Source: Shewanella sp. KT0246 (GTDB lineage: Bacteria > Pseudomonadota > Gammaproteobacteria > Enterobacterales > Shewanellaceae). Taken from it: 55,928 bases of DNA. Position numbers and translations under genes: made by a program. Below are positions 36,913 through 47,209 of this stretch, one piece after another (position 1 is the first letter of the stretch; every line of letters begins with the position of its first letter). Where the stretch lies: assembly GCF_019654955.1 (NCBI RefSeq), contig NZ_BPEV01000032.1, positions 1 to 55,928 on the forward strand, given 5' to 3'. The notes under the pieces were generated by a model. That model had not been told where the DNA came from and did no database searches. It saw only the letters and a program-made list of their open reading frames with translations.

Positions 36913-37791
36913 ATGACCAAAAAGTTCCAAACAATTGGCCTTATCGGCAAACCACATCACCAAGGTACAAACCTCACTTTGAAGCGTTTGCATCATTGGT
37001 TGTCTATGCAAGGCTTTGAGATTTTAGCTGAAGAGCGAGTGGCATCTGAACTCAAAGTTGATATTGAATCCGTTGATTTAACTGAATTAGGTGAGCGTTG
37101 CGATCTAGCCATCGTCGTGGGTGGTGACGGTAATATGTTAGGTGCAGCCAGAGTATTGGCAAGATACGATATTGCAGTGATCGGTGTTAACCGTGGCAAC
37201 CTAGGCTTTTTAACTGATTTACCGCCAGATAATTTTGAAGAGTCTCTGTCTAAAGTGTTAGATGGTCAATACGACACAGAATATCGATTTTTACTGGAAG
37301 CTGAGGTTCATCGTCATGGAATGCTCAAATCAAGTAATACAGCAGTGAATGAAGCAGTCTTGCATCCAGGGAAAGTTGCCCACATGATCCAGTTCGAGGT
37401 CTATATCGATGACCAGTTCATGTATAGCCAACGTGCAGACGGTATGATTGTATCTACCCCGACAGGCTCGACGGCTTACTCGCTTTCTGCCGGAGGCTCG
37501 ATTTTAACCCCTAACCTCCAAGCATTGATATTAGTGCCGATGTTTCCCCATACACTCTCTTGCAGACCTATTGTTGTTGATGCTAGTAGCACTATTAAAC
37601 TGGTTGTATCGCCAGACAATGGTGAAAACTTAGAAGTAAGTTGTGATGGTCATGTGCATTTGTCAGTACTTCCAGGCGATGAGATTTTAATTAGTCGTAG
37701 CGAAGACAGATTAAGAATGATCCACCCCAAAGGTCACAATTACTTTAATGTATTACGTGCAAAGTTAGGCTGGGGCAGTAAGTTGTTTTAG
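36913..37791 (+). CDS. nadK: NAD kinase
   Basis: NadK phosphorylates NAD to NADP. The GGDGN motif ([15 protein letters not shown]) and the conserved [26 protein letters not shown] and [14 protein letters not shown] segments are present. From the ATG at 36913 the product is 292 residues, the usual length; the seven-codon extension to a TTG has no ribosome-binding site either. It is divergent from grpE, a common arrangement in this group. Confidence 0.95.
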   Translation: MTKKFQTIGLIGKPHHQGTNLTLKRLHHWLSMQGFEILAEERVASELKVDIESVDLTELGERCDLAIVVGGDGNMLGAARVLARYDIAVIGVNRGNLGFLTDLPPDNFEESLSKVLDGQYDTEYRFLLEAEVHRHGMLKSSNTAVNEAVLHPGKVAHMIQFEVYIDDQFMYSQRADGMIVSTPTGSTAYSLSAGGSILTPNLQALILVPMFPHTLSCRPIVVDASSTIKLVVSPDNGENLEVSCDGHVHLSVLPGDEILISRSEDRLRMIHPKGHNYFNVLRAKLGWGSKLF

Positions 37792-37970
37792 CCCTTTTTA
37801 TTAAAACGAGAACAATCTTCATTTCAAGGTAAAGCTAACTTGAACAATAGGAAGACTTATACTGCAATAAGCCTTCCAGTCAGGAAATTAATCTTAATGG
37901 CTAATCTCCTGCGGTTATCTATTTCGTGATGGTTGTTCTATTTCATCAAGGTTAATATCTCTCGTAACAG

Positions 37971-39023
37971 CTATTCTATTGCAAAACTCGCTAACAGTTG
38001 TTGAGTAAGCTTTGTTTCATCTAATGGCGCTAATGCAATAATCTCGATACGTGAGTCCATGGTTTCATCTAGCTCCGACACAGACAGTTTTTTATCTACC
38101 ATGTTAAAACCTGCAATGCCGTCTTCGGTTATCATCACCGCTTTCAACCTGACAATATCTTGCTCAATTAATTGATTAATGAACTTTATCAAGGCATCGA
38201 AATCGAAGCATAACCTTGGCTCGAATATCCAACCAATACTATAAGCACCCTCGCCTTCATTAGCTTTTAACCAGTACCCCAACTGATTAAATTCAATAAT
38301 CTGTTTTTCTGGCTCTGTAGTTGCATTTGAGTGAAATATCGAAGTGGATTGAGGGCTTACCTTTTTTATTAAACCTAACGGCTGTGTTTTTCTTATCACA
38401 GGGGTATGTGACTCATTAAGTGCCATAAACAAATTTGTTATTGCGTTAACACTCGTTGAACTGACTAAAGACTTATTCGGCTCAAATTGCTCTAAAAATA
38501 TTTTCAAGTCATCAAGTTCTTGTTGCTCATATAAATCGACCTTGCTGGCATAAATAATATCTGCGATTTGCAGTTGCTGATTAAAGTTCTCGTTTTCACA
38601 ATAACGTTCATCCAATATTTTACGCGCATCGACCACACAGACGGTCTGGTTCACTTTTAATACTTGTTGATTAAACTCATTAGTGAGCACTTTTAAGATT
38701 TCAGCTGGATGTCCTAAACCTGTTGGCTCAATGAACAAGCGATCAGGCTTAGCTTTTTGAATAAGTTGATTAATAGCAACTTGTGTAGGAATACCTGCAG
38801 CGCAGCAAAGACAGCCACCAGCGACCTCTTTAATCACAATGTCATCACCAGTATTTACACCACCAATAAGCCCTGCATCGATTCCTATCTCACCAAATTC
38901 ATTGACTAATACTGCCCAGGTTTCGTTTTGCGGTTTTAACTTGAGTAAAGATAAAATAAGGCTGGTTTTACCTGCTCCTAAAAAGCCAGTAATAATGTTG
39001 GTATTAATTCGTTTGAGGATCAC
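37971..39023 (-). CDS. CobW/COG0523 family GTPase (putative metallochaperone)
   Basis: A G3E-family P-loop GTPase. The Walker A GFLGAGKTS lies at 13-21. The metal-binding CLCC (Cys71, 73 and 74) sits in EVAGGCLCC, and the C-terminal CobW domain begins near 230. Members insert or traffic zinc, cobalt or other metals, and the paralogue cannot be named from sequence. There is no histidine-rich tail. Translation starts at GTG after AGGGA. It lies 38 bases downstream of the RhlE-like gene in the same direction, with no Zur-like site between, so it is probably read through from there. Confidence 0.85.
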   Translation of the reverse strand: MILKRINTNIITGFLGAGKTSLILSLLKLKPQNETWAVLVNEFGEIGIDAGLIGGVNTGDDIVIKEVAGGCLCCAAGIPTQVAINQLIQKAKPDRLFIEPTGLGHPAEILKVLTNEFNQQVLKVNQTVCVVDARKILDERYCENENFNQQLQIADIIYASKVDLYEQQELDDLKIFLEQFEPNKSLVSSTSVNAITNLFMALNESHTPVIRKTQPLGLIKKVSPQSTSIFHSNATTEPEKQIIEFNQLGYWLKANEGEGAYSIGWIFEPRLCFDFDALIKFINQLIEQDIVRLKAVMITEDGIAGFNMVDKKLSVSELDETMDSRIEIIALAPLDETKLTQQLLASFAIE

Positions 39024-39061
39024 GCTGTAACTTCCCTGTTCTAGATGGCTAAAAAAAATAC

Positions 39062-40345
39062 TTACTTAGCTTTTTTAGCGTATTTGCCTTGACGCGTCGG
39101 CTTAGATTTATCACTGCCTCGATTTCCACTTGGTCTTTTATGCTTAAAAGATTTTTTTGGTTTTACTACTTCCACGTCGCGATACCTTGCAGGTAAAGGT
39201 GCTCCAGCTTCATAACCAGGGTGAATATGAATATCTAGTTGAGTATTAATTAATGCTTCAATATCAGCTAATAAATCCATTTCGTTTTGTGCCACTAACG
39301 ATATTGCCTCGCCAGCTAAGCCAGCACGGCCAGTTCGTCCAATACGGTGGACATAATCTTCAGGCTCAGGTGGTAATTCAAAGTTAATGACTAAAGGTAG
39401 AGCTTCGATATCTAGCCCCCTGGCAGCCAAATCAGTCGCAATCATCACTCTTAGTTTGCCAGACTTAAATTCCTCTAGCGCTCTATTCCTTGCACCTTGG
39501 GTTTTATCGCCATGAAAAACAGCGGCTTTAATACCATCTAATTTCAATTCTTTTAACAGATGCTCAGCCGTTTCTTTCATGCTGGTAAACACCATGACTT
39601 GCTGCCAATTATTACGGCCAATAAGTTCTGACAATAATTCCGCTTTGCGTCTTTTATCCACTTGAAACACAGATTGAGAAACTGTATCCGCTGTCGTTTG
39701 ATTCGATACATGCACAAACTCAGGTTCATTCAGCATTTTTGCAGCTAAGCTTTTTACAGCTTCTGAATAGGTCGCTGAAAACATCATGGTTTGATGCTGG
39801 CGATTAACTAAACGTTTTACCTTTTCAATGTCTTTAACAAAGCCTAAATCCAGCATACGGTCAGCTTCATCTATCACCAAATGAGTGACAAACGATAAAT
39901 CCAATTCATGTTGACCGATAATGTCAAATAAGCGACCTGGCGTAGCAACAAGGATATCTACACCTTTCGTTAGCGCTTTACGCTGTGGGTTGATACTGGC
40001 GCCACCATAAACAGCAACGCTTTCAAACGGAAGAAACTGTGCGTAATTAACAATATTCTGTTCAATCTGAATGGCGAGCTCACGAGTCGGTGTCATGATC
40101 AATACGCGCAGCCTTTGCCAAGCTGTTTTATTGTCTTGCTCGCTAAGCTGTTGCTCTAATAAAGACAATAACGGTAATGAGAAAGCTGCAGTCTTACCTG
40201 TTCCAGTTTGAGCACTGGCTAAAATATCTTTTCCATCAATGGCCAATGGCATCACAACCTGCTGCACTGGCGTCATGCAGTCATAACCACAAGCCGTTAC
40301 TGCATCTAATATAGGCTGTGAAAAGCCAATTGAATCAAAAGTCAT
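39062..40345 (-). CDS. DEAD-box RNA helicase, RhlE-like
   Basis: This ATP-dependent RNA helicase has the full motif set: Q motif FSQPILDAV and TPVQ, Walker A AQTGTGKT (45-52), PTREL, TPGRL, DEAD at 159-162, SAT at 190-192, and in the second domain HGDKTQGARN, ATDLAARGLD and HRIGRTGRAG. The C-terminal tail is rich in Lys, Arg and Ser (KKSFKHKRPSGNRGSDKSKPTRQGK), typical for RNA contact in the RhlE group. RhlE helicases act in ribosome assembly and RNA turnover. Confidence 0.9.
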   Translation of the reverse strand: MTFDSIGFSQPILDAVTACGYDCMTPVQQVVMPLAIDGKDILASAQTGTGKTAAFSLPLLSLLEQQLSEQDNKTAWQRLRVLIMTPTRELAIQIEQNIVNYAQFLPFESVAVYGGASINPQRKALTKGVDILVATPGRLFDIIGQHELDLSFVTHLVIDEADRMLDLGFVKDIEKVKRLVNRQHQTMMFSATYSEAVKSLAAKMLNEPEFVHVSNQTTADTVSQSVFQVDKRRKAELLSELIGRNNWQQVMVFTSMKETAEHLLKELKLDGIKAAVFHGDKTQGARNRALEEFKSGKLRVMIATDLAARGLDIEALPLVINFELPPEPEDYVHRIGRTGRAGLAGEAISLVAQNEMDLLADIEALINTQLDIHIHPGYEAGAPLPARYRDVEVVKPKKSFKHKRPSGNRGSDKSKPTRQGKYAKKAK

Positions 40346-40662
40346 ATGTTTCTCTAATATACACTACCAATAATGGCGTCATTGTAACGGTTAAAGCCTA
40401 TTTTTGCGATTTATTCACAAGCTTTATAGTCGATCCCCTTAAACACAGAAGTAATCTCAAATTAGCCATTTACCTATATTTTAAATGCGTAACTAAAATC
40501 TTCATTATAACTTTAGCTATTCTTTATTAATCCCTATTAATCTTTAGGAAATGACTAATCCCTCTCGAAGTAACAGTTTGTATCTTGTGTGATTTCCTAT
40601 TGCAATTAACACCTCATTTAAGCAACATTGCAGCTACAAAAACAAAACAATAAAGGCCTGAA
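40346..40662. other. divergent intergenic region between the helicase and cyclophilin genes
   Basis: This region of 317 bases holds promoters in both directions. I see no hairpin, operator or ORF that I can support. Confidence 0.35.
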
Positions 40663-41283
40663 ATGAAATTGTTGTACCCTTTGCTATTTGCACTGACGTT
40701 ATCTGCCTGCGGTGGAAGTTCAGATTCAAGCTCTCCAGCTCCTATCGATCCAGATCCCGTTCCACCAGTTGAAGATAAAGAACTACAGGCTGATGTCTGT
40801 TATTTGATGTCTACGACCCTTGGGGATATGACACTGGCAATTGATACAACCAATACCCCAATCACAGGGCAAAACTTTAAACGTTATGTAGATGATAAGT
40901 TTTATGATGGCACTATCTTCCACCGAGTGATCCACAATTTTGTATCTCAAGGTGGTGGATTTACTACGGGCTTAGTTGCTAAACCTGGTTATGACCCAAT
41001 CGAACTAGAAACAAACCTAGGCCTAACTAATGCTCACTACACTCTTGCAATGGCAAGAACCAGTGAAGCAAACTCAGCGACTTCTCAGTTTTATATCAAT
41101 GCGTTAACTAACACTGACCTTGATTATCAAAATAGTACAAATCCTGGTTACGCTGTTTTTGGTCAAGTCATCGAAGGTTTAGATGTGGCAGATCAAATCA
41201 ATATCGTTAGCACAAGTAACGATGTTCCTATTACTGAAATTGTTATCAATAGTGTGACTGAAGCGAATTGCCCAGCAATGTAA
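40663..41283 (+). CDS. lipoprotein cyclophilin-type peptidyl-prolyl isomerase
   Basis: This is a proline isomerase anchored to an envelope membrane. The lipobox LSAC puts the acylated cysteine at 16. A Ser/Pro linker (GGSSDSSSPAPIDPDPVPPVE) follows, then the cyclophilin fold with GQNFKRYVDDKFYDGTIFHRVIHNFVSQGGGF, MARTSEANSATSQFYIN and YAVFGQVIEG. The length of 206 and the linker suggest a periplasmic chaperone reaching out from the outer membrane. There is no Asp at the position after the lipid cysteine, so sorting to the outer membrane is likely. Confidence 0.9.
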   Translation: MKLLYPLLFALTLSACGGSSDSSSPAPIDPDPVPPVEDKELQADVCYLMSTTLGDMTLAIDTTNTPITGQNFKRYVDDKFYDGTIFHRVIHNFVSQGGGFTTGLVAKPGYDPIELETNLGLTNAHYTLAMARTSEANSATSQFYINALTNTDLDYQNSTNPGYAVFGQVIEGLDVADQINIVSTSNDVPITEIVINSVTEANCPAM

Positions 41284-41550
41284 ATATCTTAAGCTCTTCT
41301 GATTAGAACACTTCAAATGCCTATAACTAATTAAGTTGTAGGCATTTTTATTTTCTTCATAAATATGCGTTAGTTCAAACCTAAATAGCAAAATTAGCGC
41401 TACCTCCCCATTTGGTATTAAAACTACAAAACCACACAAAACAAGTATGAATATATGATTTTCATCACAAAAAGCAGTGCGTTTGGTTGTTACTTTAACG
41501 ACAGAAAAGAATTTTATCATTTATAAACTTACGCGTTAAAGAGGTCCATT

Positions 41551-42699
41551 ATGGCTACTAAATTTTTTATCCCAAGTGTTAATGTAATTGGTCAAGGCGG
41601 TGTTGACGATGCAATTAATGACATTAAAACCTTAGGGTTTAAGCGTGCATTAATCGTGACTGATACGCCACTGGTTAAAATCGGATTGGTGGAAAAGGTC
41701 ACCAGTAAACTCATTGATAATGGCATTGCCGTTTTTGTGTTTGACGGAGTGCAACCTAACCCAACTATGGGGAATGTTGAGGCTGGTTTAACCATGCTAA
41801 AAGCTCACGAATGTGACTTTGTGATTTCTCTAGGCGGTGGTTCTCCGCACGATTGCGCCAAAGGCATTGCTTTAGTGGCAACTAATGGCGGTAAAATTAG
41901 TGACTATGAAGGGTTAGACATGTCAGCTAAGCCGCAATTACCGCTTGTTGCGATTAACACAACTGCTGGTACTGCTAGTGAAATGACGCGTTTTTGTATC
42001 ATTACCGATGAGAAACGTCATATTAAAATGGCTATCGTCGATAAAAATACTACGCCAATTTTATCAGTTAACGATCCTGAGTTAATGATAGAAAAACCTG
42101 CTGCATTGACAGCTGCAACAGGTATGGATGCTTTAACCCATGCAATTGAAGCATATGTTTCTATCGCTGCAACACCAATCACCGATGCTTGTGCAATCAA
42201 AGCTATTGAGTTAATCCAAGCAAACTTAATTAATGCTGTTGAGCAAGGCGATAACATTGATGCTCGCGAGCAAATGGCTTACGCACAGTTTTTAGCTGGA
42301 ATGGCATTTAACAATGCTAGTTTGGGCTATGTTCACGCTATGGCTCATCAATTAGGCGGTTTTTACGACTTACCGCATGGCGTTTGTAATGCATTGCTAT
42401 TACCACATGTACAAGCGTACAACGCAAAAGTAGTACCTGCGAAGTTAAAAGATATTGCCAAAGCAATGAGCGTTGATATTGCAGAACTGAGTGATGTGCA
42501 AGGTGCAGAAGCGGCAATTGATGCAATAAAAGCTTTATCTGTCGCAGTCAATATTCCGGCTAACCTGACTGAGTTAGGCGTTAACCCTGAGGATATTCCT
42601 GTCCTTGCTGACAATGCACTAAAAGATGCTTGTGGTTTTACTAATCCTAAACAAGCAACCCACGCTGAGATTTGTGAAATATTTACTAACGCACTATAA
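41551..42699 (+). CDS. iron-containing (group III) alcohol dehydrogenase
   Basis: This is an NAD-dependent, iron-activated alcohol dehydrogenase related to AdhB/YiaY. The cofactor loop [14 protein letters not shown] is present. The metal ligands lie in [30 protein letters not shown] and the following LLPHV. The 382-residue length is normal. AGAGG sits eight bases before the ATG. The gene stands alone; the substrate could be ethanol, butanol or a diol and is not determined by sequence. Confidence 0.9.
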   Translation: MATKFFIPSVNVIGQGGVDDAINDIKTLGFKRALIVTDTPLVKIGLVEKVTSKLIDNGIAVFVFDGVQPNPTMGNVEAGLTMLKAHECDFVISLGGGSPHDCAKGIALVATNGGKISDYEGLDMSAKPQLPLVAINTTAGTASEMTRFCIITDEKRHIKMAIVDKNTTPILSVNDPELMIEKPAALTAATGMDALTHAIEAYVSIAATPITDACAIKAIELIQANLINAVEQGDNIDAREQMAYAQFLAGMAFNNASLGYVHAMAHQLGGFYDLPHGVCNALLLPHVQAYNAKVVPAKLKDIAKAMSVDIAELSDVQGAEAAIDAIKALSVAVNIPANLTELGVNPEDIPVLADNALKDACGFTNPKQATHAEICEIFTNAL

Positions 42700-43159
42700 A
42701 TATAAAGTGACTACACTATACATAACAACTATATGACCTGACGATTATATTGAGTTGTATGGTATTGAGTAGTCACATTTTAATATAGAAATAGCATTAG
42801 TTATCGGCTTTATTAGATATTCGATTAAATAATTTGCGATAACTAAAGCCGCAAGATAGCCATAAATGTCGCTTTATAAAGGAATCACTATGCACATTTG
42901 AATGTAAATGTGCATAGGTTTCTACTTGGAAAGTTTTATAGTTGAATTTTCAGCGTTCAATATATGTAGATCAAGCTGCGCGGTACAAAAAACAGGCGTT
43001 AGCGCACTTCACGAAAATCATTAAGCAACTGATATTTAACAACTAAAAAAGTTAACGCCAGAACATTTGTTAACTAGATCTAACTTCTATAAATAACCGT
43101 TGACCAAAGTTAAATTAGCGGTCTATGATGAATTACATTCTTAAAAAAGTAGGTAAGCT
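42700..43159. other. intergenic region after the alcohol dehydrogenase gene, with two inverted repeats
   Basis: There is no gene. TTAGTTATCG (42797-42806) and CGATAACTAA (42837-42846) are perfect 10-base inverted repeats. ATGCACATTT (42890-42899) and AAATGTGCAT (42906-42915) form a perfect 26-base palindrome with a six-base gap. No T run follows either, so they are not intrinsic terminators. They may be operators or structured RNA. Confidence 0.5.
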
Positions 43160-43531
43160 ATGACAGCAATCACTCACGTGTACAACTACACCGTAAGATG
43201 TCCTCATTACAAAGAAAACGAAAAACCAGCCAGCTGGTTAAATCATATCGAAATCAATCAATCTAGTGAAATCGCATTAAACAGAATCACAAAGTGGCAT
43301 GATGAACCTGGTACAAAAGCTTTTGAAAACGGTGAGTTTGTCGTAAGAAAATCCAACACCGATGATACTTATTACGCGATGCAAAGTGACCGAATGTTCA
43401 ACAATGCTCATTCCCTTGTTACCTTTAAAATATTTTTAGATAAATGTTGTCAGGATGCAGATCCTGAAAAGATTATCGCTCACCTTATTGAAGACTATAA
43501 TGGTCGCCTTGCTAAAGCACAGGATTCATAG
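43160..43531 (+). CDS. small conserved-looking protein, function unknown
   Basis: This is a cytosolic-looking protein of 123 residues with no signal peptide or membrane helix. I do not recognise a domain. It is mixed alpha/beta with aromatic-rich segments (MTAITHVYNYTVRCPHYKEN, EIALNRITKWHDEPGTKAF, TYYAMQSDRMFNNAHSLV) and a helical end. AGGT lies close to the ATG and an intrinsic terminator follows, so it is a self-standing gene. Codon use resembles its neighbours. Nothing nearby hints at its role. Confidence 0.75.
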   Translation: MTAITHVYNYTVRCPHYKENEKPASWLNHIEINQSSEIALNRITKWHDEPGTKAFENGEFVVRKSNTDDTYYAMQSDRMFNNAHSLVTFKIFLDKCCQDADPEKIIAHLIEDYNGRLAKAQDS

Positions 43532-43584
43532 TCATAACTTTCTACGTAGCGATTCATACATAAAACAACGTAGTTAAACTGATG

Positions 43585-43616
43585 CCGACAAGTTTTCGCT
43601 TGTCGGTTTTGTTTTT
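43585..43616 (+). terminator. intrinsic terminator after the 43160 gene
   Basis: CCGACAAG-TTTTCG-CTTGTCGG is followed by TTTTGTTTTT. Confidence 0.88.
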
Positions 43617-44003
43617 AAGGTCACATAACTAATCACTGTTAAATAAAGTGATCGATTTCTCATTTATAAAATCTCATCTAATATTCGGTCACACTTTGAT
43701 GAACTATTTAAGACGAACATTCACTGTTTAATATATAAACACGTCTATATAAATTTCTTAGTCTCCAACTAACATCAAATCCAGCAACACGCTCTGCCGA
43801 TTTAAACTGATGTTCAAAGATTTAGCGTAAACGCTATGTTGTTGATTTAACTCTTATGGCTAGTTAGCCACACAAATCAACTCATTCTCAATGATGCAAT
43901 CAACCAAAATTAACTAAGTCACTCCTTGGGTAATTAGGCTATTGATATAAGAAATTTTACCCAATTCTATTTAATCTCAAGTAAACAAGTAAAGGAGCAT
44001 CAC
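43617..44003. other. intergenic region upstream of ndh
   Basis: A stretch of 387 bases with no ORF. TTGGGTAA (43926-43933) and TTACCCAA (43957-43964) form an 8-base inverted repeat around a -10-like TTGATATAA, about 40 bases before the ndh start. It could be an operator. Confidence 0.4.
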
Positions 44004-45308
44004 GTGATGCAAGCAGTTCCAAATATCGTCATCATAGGTGGCGGCGCAGGCGGTATGGAAATCGCCACAAAACTTGGCCGTAAAGTTGGCAAAAAAGGCA
44101 AAGCAAAAGTCACCTTAATTGACTGCGCAGAAAGTCATGTTTGGAAACCCTTATTACATGAGGTCGCAACAGGTGCACTTGATATTGGTCTTGATGCCAT
44201 TAGCTATCGAGGCCATGCATCAGATCATGGTTATCATTTTCAGCAAGGGGCGATGATAGATATTAATCGCGAAGAAAAGCACATTATTCTTGCTCCAATT
44301 AATGATGAAGAAGGCCAAGAACTACTTCCAGCACGTAAAATCCCATACGATTATGCAGTTATCGCCATTGGCAGTGTTGCTAATGACTTTAAAATTCCAG
44401 GTGTTAAAGAACATAGCTTGTTCTTAGACAACACTGAGCAAGCCATGTCTATTCGTAAAATTTTACTGAATAAATTCATGCGTTATGCAAGTCATCATCA
44501 ACTTGACGAAAAAATCAAAATTGCAGTGGTTGGCGCAGGTGCAACGGGGGTTGAAATGTCAGCCGAAATGCATCACGCAGTTGAACAGCTAAGTGGCTTT
44601 GGTTATAAAATTGATACAAGCCTACTTGAAGTGACATTAATCGAAGCTGATGAACGTATTCTGCCAAAAGTCGATAAAGTCGAAATATCAAACTCTGTCA
44701 CCCGCGAGCTTAAGCAGCTGGGTGTGAATGTGATGACCGATACTCGTATCACGGAAGTGAGTCCAGAAGGTTTATCAACCACTAATGGCAACCTCATTCC
44801 TTCAGATATGGTTATTTGGTCAACCGGTGTAAAAGCACCTGACTTTTTGAATAATATTGGTGGCCTTGAAAGCAACCATATTAACCAAGTAATGGTGAAG
44901 CAAAACATGCAAACTACACTTGATGACACCATTTTCTCAATTGGCGACTGTGCAGCTTGTCCGCAAGACGATGGCAGCTGGGTGCCTCCTCGCGGTCAAT
45001 CAGCTAGGCAAATGGCATTGATGACAGCAGACAACATCATTTTGATGTTGGATGGTAAAGAGCCCATTAATAAATACGTATATAAAGATTTAGGTTCACT
45101 GGTTAACTTATCAAAGTTTCATACAGTGGGTAACTTGATGTCATTCATGGGTGGCGGTGTGTTAGTGGAAGGTAAGATTGCACGCTTTGTATATACTTCG
45201 CTATACCGTCGTCATTTGATTGAATTACATGGTGTGGTAAAAGGCACCTTGATGATGCTAGCCAAGGGTATTGGTCGAATTATTCACCCACACTTAAAAC
45301 TACATTAG
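44004..45308 (+). CDS. ndh: type II NADH:quinone dehydrogenase
   Basis: NDH-2 is the non-proton-pumping, FAD-bearing, membrane-attached NADH dehydrogenase that feeds electrons to quinone. The FAD-binding IVIIGGGAGGMEIATKLG is near the N-terminus, and the NADH-binding VVGAGATGVEMSAEM near residue 178. The motif SIGDCAACPQDDG and PPRGQSARQMA close the FAD site. A C-terminal amphipathic region (about 370-434) is for the membrane. The start is GTG or the adjacent ATG, both within range of AAGGAG. Confidence 0.93.
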   Translation: MMQAVPNIVIIGGGAGGMEIATKLGRKVGKKGKAKVTLIDCAESHVWKPLLHEVATGALDIGLDAISYRGHASDHGYHFQQGAMIDINREEKHIILAPINDEEGQELLPARKIPYDYAVIAIGSVANDFKIPGVKEHSLFLDNTEQAMSIRKILLNKFMRYASHHQLDEKIKIAVVGAGATGVEMSAEMHHAVEQLSGFGYKIDTSLLEVTLIEADERILPKVDKVEISNSVTRELKQLGVNVMTDTRITEVSPEGLSTTNGNLIPSDMVIWSTGVKAPDFLNNIGGLESNHINQVMVKQNMQTTLDDTIFSIGDCAACPQDDGSWVPPRGQSARQMALMTADNIILMLDGKEPINKYVYKDLGSLVNLSKFHTVGNLMSFMGGGVLVEGKIARFVYTSLYRRHLIELHGVVKGTLMMLAKGIGRIIHPHLKLH

Positions 45309-45365
45309 TATAGCGTTTTAGCACCTAGCTTAAATTTGTATCGAGTTTAGTCGTAATCACGATAA

Positions 45366-45404
45366 ATTAAAAAGCCAGCTCCAATCTCATTGAAGCTGGC
45401 TTTT
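45366..45404. terminator. bidirectional terminator between ndh and the thioesterase gene
   Basis: AAAGCCAGCT pairs with AGCTGGCTTT, flanked by A on the left and T on the right. Confidence 0.85.
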
Positions 45405-45418
45405 ACATACCAAGCAGG

Positions 45419-45787
45419 TTAAGCCGCATTGGCTCTAATACCGTGAGGAACTGGCAACCCTCTTTCATTGATGTTGACGAATACCACTTTATCCACAAAA
45501 GCGATTGGCGCATTATTAAAGCTATTCCGTACTTTACAGCGAAGAGTGATCGAGCTTTGTCCCAAACTAATCACTTCCATTCCAAACTCAATCACATCCC
45601 CAAGCTTTGCTGGACTCATGAAGTTAATCTCAGAAACCAATTTAGGCATTAACAATTTACTGTGCATTTCACAGCGGGCAAAAAGCGATGTTTCTTGATT
45701 CAACCAACATAATAATTGGCCGCAACAAAGGTTTTTATCAGAATTTAAATCAATAGGTTTTACAATATGACGGCTTATATATTCCAT
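45419..45787 (-). CDS. hotdog-fold acyl-CoA thioesterase
   Basis: This is a single-domain 4HBT/YciA-type thioesterase of 122 residues that likely hydrolyses acyl-CoA. The helix segment NLCCGQLLCWLNQETSLFARC and the strands LVSEINFMSPAKLGDVIEFGMEV and VDKVVFVNIN are the hotdog core. A catalytic Asp or Glu (Glu at about 32 in LNQET) is in the expected helix. The usual GG in the helix is CCGQ here. AAGGA precedes the ATG. Confidence 0.82.
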   Translation of the reverse strand: MEYISRHIVKPIDLNSDKNLCCGQLLCWLNQETSLFARCEMHSKLLMPKLVSEINFMSPAKLGDVIEFGMEVISLGQSSITLRCKVRNSFNNAPIAFVDKVVFVNINERGLPVPHGIRANAA

Positions 45788-45941
45788 TATATTGATCCTT
45801 ACATTATGAATACCCCTAAAGAGGTAGCAAGAACGATACCATCATGCTAAATAATTGATATTAAAGATCTTACAAAAAACACGCTTTTAGAGTATTCATA
45901 TTGTTGAACTAACTAGAAGCAGATTTTATAACCTTTGCACC

Positions 45942-45975
45942 AAAAAAAAGCATAACCTCTAATGAGTTATGCTTT
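45942..45975 (-). terminator. intrinsic terminator after the threonine aldolase gene
   Basis: AAGCATAAC and GTTATGCTT with a ten-base loop, followed by eight T on the minus strand. Confidence 0.85.
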
Positions 45976-46033
45976 GTAAGCGATTCAAGGTTACAGCTTT
46001 CGTTTACTTGACTATCGACTACTTAATGATCGA

Positions 46034-47059
46034 TTACTTAACAACCGATTGTGGTAAGCAAGTTTTTAACGCATCAATGAAAGTTAAAATGTCTTGTCGA
46101 CTGATATCTTTATGCGTAACAAAACGTAATGAGTAAGTAGCACTAATCAGTATCCCCTGCTGCGCTAATAACAAGGTTAAATGGTTTACATCGTAGCGTT
46201 TATCTAATTCTGCAAAAACCATATTGGTCTGTACTTGTTTAACATCAACACTTAATTCAGGCATTTCAGCTAAATGTTGCGCGAGTAAAGCAGCATTATC
46301 ATGATCCTCAGCTAATCGCTCGACTTGATCCGTAATTGCAAGTTCTGCTGCAGCAGCAATGACCCCAGCTTGACGCATTCCGCCACCGAGCATTTTACGC
46401 CATCGCACGGCTTTGTTAATTAACCGCTCATCACCTAATAAAATTGAACCTATAGGTGCTGCTAAGCCCTTTGATAAGCAAATAGACACAGAATCAAAGT
46501 ATTGAGTAATCTCGCTTATTTGAACATTTTGAGCAACCGCAGCGTTAGCAACGCGCGCGCCATCTAAATGGATTTTCAAACCTCGATTGAACGCTAAAGT
46601 TTGCGCATCGGCTAAGTATTGTAGCGGTAACACTTTACCACCAATGGTATTTTCAAGACTCAACAAACGAGTTTGCGCAAAGTGAACATCATCAGGTTTT
46701 ATTGCTGCTTCAATGTCGGTAAATAAGATACTACCATCAGCTTGATTATTAAGAGGCTGGGGCTGAATACTGCCTAACACCGCAGCACCGCCACCTTCAA
46801 ACTTGTAATTGTGAGCTTGTTGACCACATAAATACTCGTCACCGCGCTCGCAATGGCTCATAAGCGCTAATAAGTTCGCTTGAGTACCCGAACTTACGAA
46901 TAAGGCGCTATCAAAGCCAAAACGCTCTGCAGCCATATCTTGTAAACGGTTAACGGTAGGGTCATCACCATAAACATCATCACCAACCTCAGCTTGAGCC
47001 ATGGCTTTACGCATAGCATCTGTAGGTTTAGTCACGGTATCACTTCGAAAATCTATCAT
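46034..47059 (-). CDS. ltaE: low-specificity L-threonine aldolase
   Basis: This pyridoxal-phosphate enzyme splits threonine or allo-threonine into glycine and acetaldehyde. The family opening MIDFRSDTVTKPTDAMRKAM and GDDVYGDDPTV is textbook. HLDGARVANAA and the cofactor lysine in CLSKGLAAPIGS are present. From the ATG at 47059 the protein is 341 residues, the usual length. An extra TTG start four codons upstream is not needed. Confidence 0.94.
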   Translation of the reverse strand: MIDFRSDTVTKPTDAMRKAMAQAEVGDDVYGDDPTVNRLQDMAAERFGFDSALFVSSGTQANLLALMSHCERGDEYLCGQQAHNYKFEGGGAAVLGSIQPQPLNNQADGSILFTDIEAAIKPDDVHFAQTRLLSLENTIGGKVLPLQYLADAQTLAFNRGLKIHLDGARVANAAVAQNVQISEITQYFDSVSICLSKGLAAPIGSILLGDERLINKAVRWRKMLGGGMRQAGVIAAAAELAITDQVERLAEDHDNAALLAQHLAEMPELSVDVKQVQTNMVFAELDKRYDVNHLTLLLAQQGILISATYSLRFVTHKDISRQDILTFIDALKTCLPQSVVK

Positions 47060-47161
47060 GTTTATTCTCAACTACATCAAGCTCGTTTAAAAGCAGTTTA
47101 AAATTATAAAAAACTCATTCTACCTTAAAAAATATTACCCGCGCTGAGTTAAATGTTGCAA

Positions 47162-47190
47162 ACAAAAAAGCCAGCATTTAATGCTGGCTT
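47162..47190 (-). terminator. intrinsic terminator after mscS
   Basis: AAGCCAGCATT and AATGCTGGCTT with T following on the minus strand. Confidence 0.85.
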
Positions 47191-47209
47191 TATTTATGTG
47201 TATTCAATG

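Noticed and set aside
41179..41520. A 113-codon minus-strand frame past the cyclophilin gene.
   Set aside because: It overlaps the cyclophilin end, has no ribosome-binding site and odd composition.
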